Source: Aquila chrysaetos chrysaetos
Taxonomy: Eukaryota > Chordata > Aves > Accipitriformes > Accipitridae
DNA length: 64,000 bases
NCBI RefSeq assembly: GCF_900496995.4
Contig: NC_044016.1
Coordinates: 22,300,932-22,364,931, forward strand
Reading direction: 5' to 3'
In this document: positions 11,061 through 20,660 of the stretch, piece after piece
Layout of the letters: each line of letters opens with the position of its first letter
How positions within the stretch are numbered: position 1 is the first letter of the stretch
The notes under the pieces: model-generated
Seen by the model: only the letters and a program-made list of their open reading frames with translations
The model's database searches: none
What the model was told of the DNA's origin: nothing
Translations under genes and position numbers: made by a program

Positions 11061-11125
11061 CAGAGCTGTAGCATAGTGCACTGACTGGGAAGCCTTAAGT
11101 TCTAGGCTGGCCTTGGACTCTTGAC
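11061..11125 (+). repeat. probable degenerate MIR-type (amniote tRNA-derived) SINE fragment
   Basis: The block contains TAGCATAGTG at 11069-11078, which resembles a pol III box A, then GACTGGGAAGCC, then GTTCTAGGCTGG with GTTCTAGG in the place of box B. The order and spacing resemble the head of MIR/MIR1_Amn SINEs as I know them (TAGCATAGTGG, GACTGGGA, GGGTTCTAG), with a deletion between the boxes. The family assignment is from memory, so confidence is low to moderate. Confidence 0.4.
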
Positions 11126-13605
11126 TCCAGATCCTCAGGAGGAGGGGTGAGTTAATGGAGGGGATTTACTTGTGTGTTTGAATGGTGCAATACAGCATTA
11201 ACTCTCCTTCCCGACCTAGTTCCCTAAAAGCTGCATAAGGTATAAGAAGTTACCTTTCTCCTGATTTTTAGAAAGCTGCAGATGATAGGGAGGAAATAAG
11301 CCTAGTTTGAATGTTGCTTTCTTTACACTACTTCAAACCAGGCACAAATACCTAGTAAATTCAAAGGACAATGGATTAACTCTAAGCCTTCATTTGATTT
11401 TGCAACCTTTAGTTTGCCATGATAGAGGCTGGCAGAAAGGCCTTTCTCCTGGATGAAGTTTGTTGCAAAACCAAGCTTTTTTAAGAGGCAGTGGAAGAAG
11501 AGTCGTGGAAAAGCTGCTGGTGTTCTGTCAGTCTATTGTACATCCAGGTGATTTTTTAATACTTCTTCCAGTTTCTTTTAACATCTGTGGCTGCATTTGG
11601 AAAGGAGAAGCAGCCTTCGAATGTTTACAACTTGCAGAAAACTTTAAAAGCAAAAGTAATGTTTTAGACAAAATACAGTAATTTTTTTTCCTGGGGTAGT
11701 CTCTTGGGCAGGTAAATCTTGCTTCTAGTTTGCTGGAATCTTGTCTTTGACTAAGTTTTAACTAAGCAGCAGATAGGCTTTTGGGGGGATTGTTTCTTTG
11801 TTTTAGACTTTTAAATGGCATGTGAGCAGGGAAGAAATGTATCAACCAGCATTCTGTTATTAATTTTTTCCAAATGTTTGTGTCTTAGTGGTAAAAAGTA
11901 CAAGTAGTAGATTAAGATGTAAGGTCTCTGCTGTTTCTTAATTCTTGCCAAGGGTGAAAATAAATGCCTAATTCTTATCTAAGGGAAGCTGCATAAAGAT
12001 CTTAAATTTTGCCCATGGAAACAGATAGCAGGAAAAGTGGGCAAAGACAGATTATTTTTTTAGCCTAGTAAACCCCAAACAGTTGTCAGAAATAGCAAGT
12101 GAAAGTAAGTGATGATAGCAGAAGTCTCTTTAAAAAAACAAACCCACAACCATCCACCAAACTAGTGCATCCCAAAGCATGATAAAACTGTATTTCTTTA
12201 GTGCAAAGGGCAAGAAAAGTTGCATGAGGTAGGTTTTTATGTGGCACTTCATGAAATACTGTGTTGGTTTATTACTCTCCTAGAACATTACAGAAAGGTA
12301 AAGGGAGCAAAATAATTCTCTGAGACAGAATTCAGTCCTCTTCTGCTTGCTGCACAGAGTAAGTGCAAACAGCCTACGTGCCACCACTGTAGGAGTATAA
12401 AGCAGCCTTAACATTGATTTTACTTGACTCCTCTGCATCTGTCTAGCATGAAGAAGGAGAGAGAGGTGCGGGTTATGGTTGCTAGACCACCTTTTCTGTT
12501 AACTATTTTCAGCCAATATGAATGTATTTCTGGTTGTAACCAGCTTGAGCAAAATCACGCAGCTGCAGACTGTTACATTCTGCCTTAGAGCAGAAACCCG
12601 AGGCTCCATATTCAGTATTAGTTGCTGGGTTCTGTTTTGCAATCCCACCTCCACCTCTTGGGCTGTCTTTTTGCTTGCAATGAGAAGGCTGATTACGATA
12701 TGTTAGCAGTTCTAGGCTCTAGTAAAATGAGTCAAGCTGCTGTAATAATTCCCATGAAGCTGTACAGCAACCAAGGGTGCAGGGAGCAGAGCCATCAGAA
12801 TTGCTCAGGCAGGTGGTAGAGAACAGTTGAGTAGCTGCAGAAGATAAAACCTGTATCAGAGCTGCTTCAAGGAAAGCTATGTTCCCTGTTACCAGTCAGC
12901 TGACTGAAGAATCTTCAGTTTACAGACCGGAAAGCACACACACAAGGTAACATTTTCAATTCTTAATCAATATAATTTTTCTTCAAGAAACTGCTTTTGT
13001 GGGGGAGCTTTAGGCGGAACCTAACCAACACTGACTGAAACAGTAGGGATCACTTGGGGATACCACCCTGTTTAATTTGCTTGCAAACTTCAGATGAATG
13101 TAGAAACAACGTAACCCTTTTGAGCAATGGTAACTGTGAGAAATAGGAAAAGCCCTGTAACAGCTATCTGGTAAATGGTAGGGATAATAGCCACATCAGT
13201 ACTCACATTAGGCTGTGTTCATCTCCTGTCAGGTATGAAAAAACAGAAATTAAAGGTAAATGCCAGATAATTAGATGAGAGAAGGACTTATGTAGCTATG
13301 CATCTGAAAGATGGGTATTTAGAAATTCTTGATTAGTGGGGAAAAAACAACAATGTCTATTAGCAAAGGAGTATCAGTCATTGCTTTTTCTCCTAAGAAC
13401 TGAAGGTTTAATGCAATTAAACCCATTTAATATGGTGCTTTCCAGGTACTGTTTAAACTTCATGTCCTCTGGCAGTTAGGTTCAAACCCAGTATATCTTG
13501 ACTGTGTCTCTAGCCATATCGTCCAAGATAGGATTACAAAAGTAATTCACACTTGTATTTTATGTATTCAGTGCAATGAATTCATGCAATGGATTCAGTA
13601 TGGCT

Positions 13606-13621
13606 GGGGGGGGGGGGGGGG
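13606..13621. repeat. G16 homopolymer
   Basis: Sixteen consecutive G in intergenic sequence. Such runs can form G-quadruplexes and are commonly mis-sized. Confidence 0.9.
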
Positions 13622-14024
13622 ATGAATGCCATATCTGCATTTGCTACAGTACTTCATAATTCACATTTGATCTATCTGGCATTTGATATAAGATACAGGT
13701 GTGGACAGCCTGCTTCAACCTGGTTACAATGTCTACAGAAGAGAGATCATCCAAGATACTAACTTACTAATGTAATTATTCCTCTGAGAGTTGCATTTGT
13801 GTTTCAGAATGCAAGAAAGGCTTACAGGTTGAAATTTTATTTCAGGTTTGTACCATAAACCCTCTACTTTATAAGGTTAGCATCCTAGACAAAAGCATCA
13901 AATACATAGCTTTTAGTTACCCTAGTTCTTACAAATCTCTTCTAGTGCACTACCTGCATTCACAGTATGTTCAACTACAGCTGTTTTCATTCTGTATTAA
14001 GCTTGCCAGGTTTCTTCCAGACTA

Positions 14025-14058
14025 CATCAAAAGCTTTTGGTATTGAAAGCTTTTGATG
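14025..14058. repeat. perfect inverted repeat, 13-bp arms and 8-base loop
   Basis: The left arm catcaaaagcttt (14025-14037) is the exact reverse complement of aaagcttttgatg (14046-14058), separated by tggtattg. No associated gene is visible. Confidence 0.85.
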
Positions 14059-15867
14059 CAGAGGGGAAAACAATTAAAAGGCCCTCAGATTTGGGAATAT
14101 GACAGTCAAACCCAGCAGATGCTCAGCAAGCAGGATTTTAGGATGAGCATTGAGTTTGCTGTAACAAGCCCATTCTCTTTGCTGGCTTTTGGTTAATTTT
14201 CACAGGAGCTAAGAAAATGTTATCTGGAACTGCTGGACTTCTGGAATCCTGTTCTGAGAAGGTGAGTGCAGATTTGCATGACTGGAATGGTATCTCTTTT
14301 TCTTCTCTTTGGTATGAGGGCACATTCTTTTCATTATTATTAATGTGATTAATCAGTGAGGCTTTTTCTATATTCTTAGTGGTTAAACATGCTGTTCATG
14401 GGTATGTCTGTAATTTAAGTTCCTTTGCCAGCATCCAAGAAGACTGTGTATGTGTGGGTGCTTCCTTTCTCTTGATTAAACAGTATTATTTTAAAAACAA
14501 ACATTAAACTTTTATGAAAAAACACTGGATCCTGAGTGCTGTTTGTTTAAAAATTATTCTCTAAAGAGGATTAAAAAAGTGCACTTCAAGTTATTAATAG
14601 TGGTATGAGAGGGTGCTAGATCCTGAAGCTTGTTGATTCATAGGGCCTTTATGGCCCTACAGTAACGTAGTTTCTACATCTGTTGGAAGAGCTGCTTAAA
14701 GCAGGGAAAAAGGCTTTTTAAAACTCCTATCTCTATACTTAATCTGGAATCATCTGGCTATTTTTAAACTCTGCTACCATGTTAAATTATTCATGCAAAA
14801 TTTTTGTCTCATGTTCACAGAAGTCCCTTGTTAACTCTTTTTGCAATTATTTCACCTGAGGGAGATGGTGCTATGTTTCATCAACAAAAGTGTCCTGACA
14901 GTAGCTACCAAGCATGTAAAATAATAAAGACAAACAACAGACAGCCTGCTTTTTTGCATAGATTTATCATAGCCATTGATTATTCTAGAAAATAATGTGT
15001 AAGAGTTTGCTTTACAGTAGGTTGATAGGCTCATCCTGATTTACATGTGATGAAAAAACACAAACTAGTTTGTTGCTGCTGCTCAGGGAAGGAGAGCATT
15101 TTAGAAATATTTATTTTCCCCACACAAACTCCACACAATGCTAACGTGTTTCCTAGCAGTAGTGCTTGATAAGTCTTACCCAGCTATATAATCTTAAGTA
15201 TTGAATTGTCAGCTCTCAGCTTGCTGTTGTGTTATACATCAACTTTCCCTTTCTCCTTCCTTAATTTGCTACTGCAGAGGCTGACCGGTAAACTAATTAC
15301 CATAGCACTGACATCCTTTGGCTAACAGAGGTGTAATCCAGGGATGGATTCAAACACCCTGTCAAGAAGAGACTGCCTGTACTTTCATCCCTTTCTTCAG
15401 TAATCAAAGCAGCAGAGTAGCAAAGATCCAGCTACTCTAGAAAATAAAATAAGCATGTATTTCTGCTGATAAGGTATTCAGGAACATGGTACAGTATAGC
15501 TAGTGAAAAACATAGCTGCCACACAAAGGCTGTGTTTTAACCTTGTTCTTTAGCAAAAATTAGCTCCTGCCTGCAGTAGGAGAGAGGTGTTGGTTGGAGT
15601 TGCTAAACCTGGTAGCCTGACAGAGGTGAAGCTGCCTGCAGCTCTATCTCCCCAGGTCCAGCCAGTAGCAAGGCTGAGTGTGTACTCCCAGTACGCACAC
15701 ACAAGCACGTGTATGTGTATACACGTGGCCAGCCATGCAGATAAACACATATAAAACCAGAAAACGGCACTTCTGCAAGTGGAAACAGGACCAACAGCAT
15801 CATCCTGTTCCCTTCTCTGGAATTAAGGTCCTTGGTGGAACATACAGACATACATACAACATGGGTC

Positions 15868-16075
15868 TCTCCAGTAACTGGCCTTAGATGCTCATTTATC
15901 TAGTAGCTGGCCCTGGATCCTTGTTCTTTCCAGCTGCAGACAACTCCGAGGCCCACTGCCCCACTCAGGTTGCTGGTACTCAGACCGCCTTGCATCCACA
16001 AACACGGGCACACACAGACTATGGATCCCTTCAATAACTGGCCTTAGGCAGTCCACCCTGTAGCTGGCCCTGGTG
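15868..16075. repeat. degenerate tandem repeat, period about 160 bp
   Basis: Two diverged copies are clear. Near 15874-15920 taactggccttag is followed by tagtagctggccctgg. Near 16034-16072 taactggccttag is followed by tgtagctggccctgg. The offset is about 160 bases. The flanking 15670-15760 and 15990-16020 parts are rich in (CA)n-like runs, which suggests the array was once longer. I do not recognise the family; a minisatellite or the internal repeat of an old LTR element are both possible. Confidence 0.55.
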
Positions 16076-18741
16076 CCCTCTCATCTCTAATCCTCTCAGG
16101 CAGAACGTGACATCACAGCAGTAGGGACTGAAGAAAGTCTGGAGAGCTGAAAGCAGTCGGAAGCTGGAAGAGTATTAGGGGAAGTGTCATACGTGCTTGT
16201 CCTGCTCTTGATCTTCCTATGGTATCTGGTTTTATTTAATACTACCAACAGGCTATTCGGCTAACCAGAGCATGGTCTGAGCCAGAACTGATGTTCCTAG
16301 ATACCTGGTAAATACAGATATATGTCTGGCAGCCAGTGGACTCTTATCTGCAACACAGTGGCTGGATTCTGCTGCATCCAGGCACTCTGGAAAAGCTGCA
16401 GCATCCTCAGAGAAATTAGTAAAAAATTTGATTTTGATATAAAAGTCATTAGCAGCACTTTAACATGCACACTGCACCTTGTAATGCTCAAATGTGTTTC
16501 ATGCTGTTCCACAAGTGCAGATTTCACGATGCCTCTGTCATGGGGATTTTTGACAACCACAGAGCAAACAGGCAAGACCTGAGCTGGGGTGGTGTAAATG
16601 CTGTGAAAATAATTTTGCTGTAATTAAATAATGCCTGCCTTAAGGTTGTCGTCTTTGGCCAGGTTTGCTATGGAAGTGAGGTTTAAACCATCAGGGTGTA
16701 TATCTTCAAACTCAGTGACCCATTCCAGGCAAGTTCAACAAGCCTCCTCCACTCTGGTGGCAGGTCCTTTTGGTGCAAAGCTGAAGGAGGGGCTGCAACA
16801 TCAGCTCACACTTTATTAGATGTGAGAGAATCTGCTCAGGAGGAAGTCCTTTATCTTCAGTCAGAGCTCACTTCATCCTGGACACAAAACCCAATCAATC
16901 ACAAAAGGCAAATACACAGGAAACCAATTGTCTTTGTTAAATGACAACTGGCATCAGAGCAGCGGAGCACTTCACACCTCAGAATAAATATTTCTGGCCG
17001 CTGTGCAGCCCCAGGCCATGCAAAGGCTGCCAACTTTCTTAACCTGTATCTCGCAGCCTGAGAGCACCTGACCGAGATCCACCATACACATCCACATCTC
17101 TCCAGCACTAAGGGGGCCAGAAGGGGTTTACAGGGATCCAACAGACAGGACAGCAGCAGTCTGGGCTGGTTTGGTTCTTCCCATAGGGGAAATTGGTATT
17201 ACACGGCTTTTCCAGTGCTGACACAGCATAGGGAGTCACGTACAGCTGAAGCCAGGATGCTGGAGTGAAGTTGCCTGAGGACCATGTGGACTCCCAGAGC
17301 TACAGCTCCCTGCAAGTGAGGGTGGGGAGGGAAGGAGCTGTAACAAACCCAACCAGGGAGAGAACAAACAAGGAGAGCTGAGCTCAGTTCTGCAGAGCCT
17401 TTGGTAGCCCATGGAAATCAGCTACCCCAGTTACAGCCCTGGTGTGAGCCGACAGCCCAAGTGGCTGCTACTCCCAGAAGTAACTGGTCTGCAAAGCCAT
17501 GGATCTCATTGCCCAACAGCAAACTTCTTGGGACAAGATTAGTTTGTTCGAGAAGCACTTGCATGCAAAACAAAAACTAACTGTACAGCATCCAAGTGAA
17601 TTTCTTCTAGAGGGGCCAGGATGCTGCACAGTTGCCATTCACACCTGCCATGCCTCTAAAATTAGGGTGGTGAAAAACCCTACATAGCTAGGAAAAAAAT
17701 AATCACAACTGACAAGACACAGAATGACAAAGCAAAGCTCTTTTCCCTGTCCTCAGGGAAAATTGTAACTCCCTGCTCCAGGTTAGCATCACATCTCCAA
17801 CTGTTCTTCCGAGCCACAAGATCCGTATGGTTTTCAAGAAACTGCTGGTTCCCACAGCACAGAGAGGAAAATAAGGCAGTTGTGGAACTGAGCGGTACAG
17901 ACTGGAGAGGATGCCTTCCACCTTGTCCCTTCCCTGCCATATTGCCATGACTAAATCAGAGAAAAATAAACAAAAGGCAGATGTTAGCTGGGCACCAAGA
18001 TGAATACAACCCATCTCCTGTGCCTATGCTTAGATAAGTCATCTCAGTAGTGTCAGTATAGAATTTACCTGCAGTAAATGTAGGAGATGACAGCATTTCC
18101 ATTAAATTATTAGCACAAAATCCTTGCTTCTCAACATGTGTAGATTCACGAGTGAACACAGAAACAGTCTCCATATATGAAAATTATTTTTTCATGTACT
18201 GCTTGCTACTATGAATGCTTTTAAACCCTATGTTTAGTCCCTGTCTGTGGGCAAGAAAACATGCAGGTTCAGAAATAAGGGCTAAACATTATCATGACCA
18301 GCAGCAGCAACAACTGAGGAGCAGGGGCAGACTGTGGACATACTGCCCTGCTTTGTATATTTCCAGCTGTGCAAGCAAGCCGAACCCAACCAGTACATCA
18401 AAAAAGTGTCACAAGCCTTCAGCTGCAGTGTTGAATTTGGGAGGGAAAAACCCAATCCCCCAAACCCCTGACTTGGACTACCCACCCAGGCAAGGCTCCC
18501 AGGCAGAACACCTGAGATGCTTTGAATAAACCCAGAATGAATGGACTGAAGGAAAAGCAGGGAATTCTTACAGCCAAGTTTAGCCCAGCAGTGATAAGGC
18601 AGCTTGCCAGGAGCCTTAATCTGTTTTTGTTTTTTAAAAAATGTAAATAGCCTACGGTTACCCTTTACCAGCCGCTATACAACTAGAAGCAAAGACACAA
18701 AGAAACAGGAATGCCCATACTATTCCTTCCACATTAAGTTT

Positions 18742-19092
18742 TTAGTCTTTAGGAGGCAATTTTCCCCTAAATGTGTAGATTGACCTCTTTCTAATAGCAG
18801 AATCGGTGACTGAGCTGCCTGTTAGTGAAGAATTTCTTCTTTCTAGCCCTTTGAGGTACTGTTTCTTTGTCCTCCTACCTATCTTGAGGCTATAAGATCC
18901 CTCCTTATTTGACGGCTGCTCTTCCTCATTATACCTGCCAAGGGCAATTTCATGAAGTACAGGCAGCCAGGACTCCTCTGCCGGAGCATCAGCTCGTTGC
19001 TGGTGACGGACCGGGATTATTTTTGGCACAAGCGCTCTTGGCTTTCCCTGGCATAGCCTAGCCGTTACAACATACTCTGCTCTCTTATGCAT
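18742..19092 (-). CDS. unrecognised 116-codon ORF beside the CpG island
   Basis: On the minus strand an ATG with A at -3 (agcATG) opens a 116-codon frame ending in TAA. The product is basic and mixed in composition (MHKRAEYVVTARL at the start, RKRSIYTFRGKLPPKD at the end), with no domain, signal peptide or membrane segment that I recognise. About 90 bases upstream on the same strand lies a good acceptor (tgcttgctctttgtag), so this could be the second exon of a transcript starting in the island at 19.4-20.0 kb, with GT-containing donors such as the one facing 19630. Possible internal donors, CAG|GTATAA and TAG|GTAGGA, mean the coding part could be shorter and spliced onward, conceivably to 9539-9739. 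No poly(A) signal for this strand was seen just after the stop. This is a hypothesis only. Confidence 0.35.
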   Translation of the reverse strand: MHKRAEYVVTARLCQGKPRALVPKIIPVRHQQRADAPAEESWLPVLHEIALGRYNEEEQPSNKEGSYSLKIGRRTKKQYLKGLERRNSSLTGSSVTDSAIRKRSIYTFRGKLPPKD

Positions 19093-19429
19093 GCTTCCTT
19101 TTTAGTACTGATGTGCTTTCTGCGGGACTGCTGCATCCCAGGCAATATGGCAATGCTGCCTAAGAGAACTACAAAGAGCAAGCAAAATCATCCTCTACAA
19201 TCCTGTTAATTGAGTTTTCCATTATTAACGATGCATCTTTACACACATGCATGGCATTCCTTCTGAAGATGCTGGCAACTGAAATAAGTGAACGGTGTTA
19301 CACCCCTCCCCTGTCCCCAAAGTTCAAAATAATTTTAAAAAGGTGCCAGAGGATTGCCTGAAGGAGTTTCACCATCAGCACAAAGTCGGGCAGGCTCTGG
19401 TACGGCCAGCACTACTTCAGCGCCCTCAA

Positions 19430-20660
19430 AAGGCACATCACCAGTAGGACACCGAGGCACCGCCGCAACCGTTGCCGCCGGGGCACAGGCCCCCGCCGCC
19501 TCGACAGGGACAGGCCGTTACCCACCAGTTCGCGCAAACCCGTCGAGGGAGAAACGAGACCCGCAGAAGCAGCGATTTCAATTTATTGATTTTATCCGGC
19601 CCCCTTCCCCCCGCGCCTCTATCCGCCGCCGGGCCTCACCCAGCAGCGGCGGGAGGCGGCCCTACGGCGGCCGCGAGGGTCCCGTCGGGCACGTGGCCAT
19701 GCTGGGATTTGTGGTCCCGGCAGCACCGCTGGGTCCTCCTGGGCGGGGAAGCGCGCGCTCACTGACGCAGCTTGACCCTTCTGCCGCTCCGTCCCCCTCC
19801 GCCTGTTGCCACGGCACATTCCAGCGTGGGTTCCGCGGCGGGGAGGGGGTGGGGTCCTTCCTCCGGAGCTGCCCGAGGTATCGCCTGAACAGAAATGTGG
19901 GATCCTTCCCTCCTCCCGGGCTTCCTCCCCGCCGAAACACCCGGCGTCCGTCCTCGCACCCGCGTCTCCGTTTAGCAACGCTGCCTTGGCGCCACGGGTA
20001 GGCTGAGACCGCCGCGGAAGGAGGCCTCACCGATCAGGCGTGGCGGTGGGACGGCCCGAGAGAAGCGGTATGAGGGGTCAGGCCGGGGACCTGCTCCTCC
20101 CTCCCTCCCCGCCCTGACATGCCAACCCGGCAGTCGGCGGCGCAGCAGCGTGCGAGCAGCGTACGTGGGGCCGCGGGGGCGGGGGACGGGGACCGGGGAC
20201 GGGCGTGCGCCGAGGTCTCCGTGCTTCCCCCGCTCCGCAAGGCGGGGGCGGGGTGCGACCGTTGAGCCCCCGCCCGCGGGGCCGGGCCGGGCTGAGCCGG
20301 GCTGGGCTGGGGGCGGGCGGCGGGTACCGTGGGCGCTGAGTCCCGCTGTCGCGCAGGTTCGTCCCCCGTGCCCCGCCGCAGGATGGAGTTCGAGCTCCTG
20401 GAGAGCGACGTGCTGGAGTCGCTGGAGGATCTGGGGTAGGTGCCCCGGGGCCGGCGCTGGCGGGGGGGGGGAGAGGTTCTCGGCGGCCGTTGGCGGGGCC
20501 GTGGCGTCCTCGGGCGGCCGGTGCGGGCCGGGAGCAGGAGGGAGGCGCCGGTGTGTGTGTGCGTGGGCAGGGGGGTCTGCGGCCCAGGGTAGAGCTGCGC
20601 CAGCGTCAGCCCCTGGAATGGTCCCTTTTCATCAGAGCCGAGGTGCCGCCCCCCCGTAGC
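19430..20660. promoter_or_regulatory. FAM98A: CpG island, FAM98A promoter, possibly bidirectional
   Basis: About 1.2 kb of GC-rich, CpG-dense DNA surrounds the FAM98A start codon, with several GGGCGG-type Sp1 boxes between 20170 and 20330. There is no TATA box at an obvious place, as is usual for housekeeping promoters. It extends about 0.9 kb upstream of the ATG, further than FAM98A alone needs, and faces the minus-strand ORF at 18742-19092. Long frames across it on both strands are side effects of the few stop codons in GC-rich DNA. The transcription start itself cannot be fixed from sequence. Confidence 0.85.
20383..20435 (+). CDS. FAM98A: FAM98A coding exon 1
   Basis: The exon holds the start ATG at 20383 and encodes MEFELLESDVLESLEDL plus two bases of Gly. 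The donor gtaggt begins at 20436. It lies inside the CpG island. Confidence 0.95.

Larger units (their letters stand above)
9393..19400. other. ZNF318-FAM98A intergenic region
   Basis: About 10 kb without a gene I can name. It contains the two minus-strand candidate frames at 9539-9739 and 18742-19092, a probable SINE relic near 11061-11125, homopolymer runs (T28 at 10970-10997, G16 at 13606-13621), a hairpin at 14025-14058, an exon-like interval at 14206-14261 and a degenerate tandem repeat near 15868-16075. Other open frames of 60-100 codons are scattered on both strands and lack convincing paired splice sites. Confidence 0.6.

Noticed and set aside
10875..11081. Minus-strand ORF with a long lysine run
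   Set aside because: It is the translation of the T28 homopolymer plus the SINE-like block.
13203..13222. Minus-strand microexon of about 19 nt between a strong acceptor and a gtgagt donor
   Set aside because: Two of three frames hit a stop, and no partner exon is established, so it could easily be a chance pair of sites.
17680..18174. Two minus-strand frames of 72-86 codons (17680-17940 and 17956-18174) as exons of the candidate minus-strand gene
   Set aside because: The first has a good acceptor but no usable donor. The second has a good donor but no acceptor. Joined to each other they give an immediate stop because the phases disagree.
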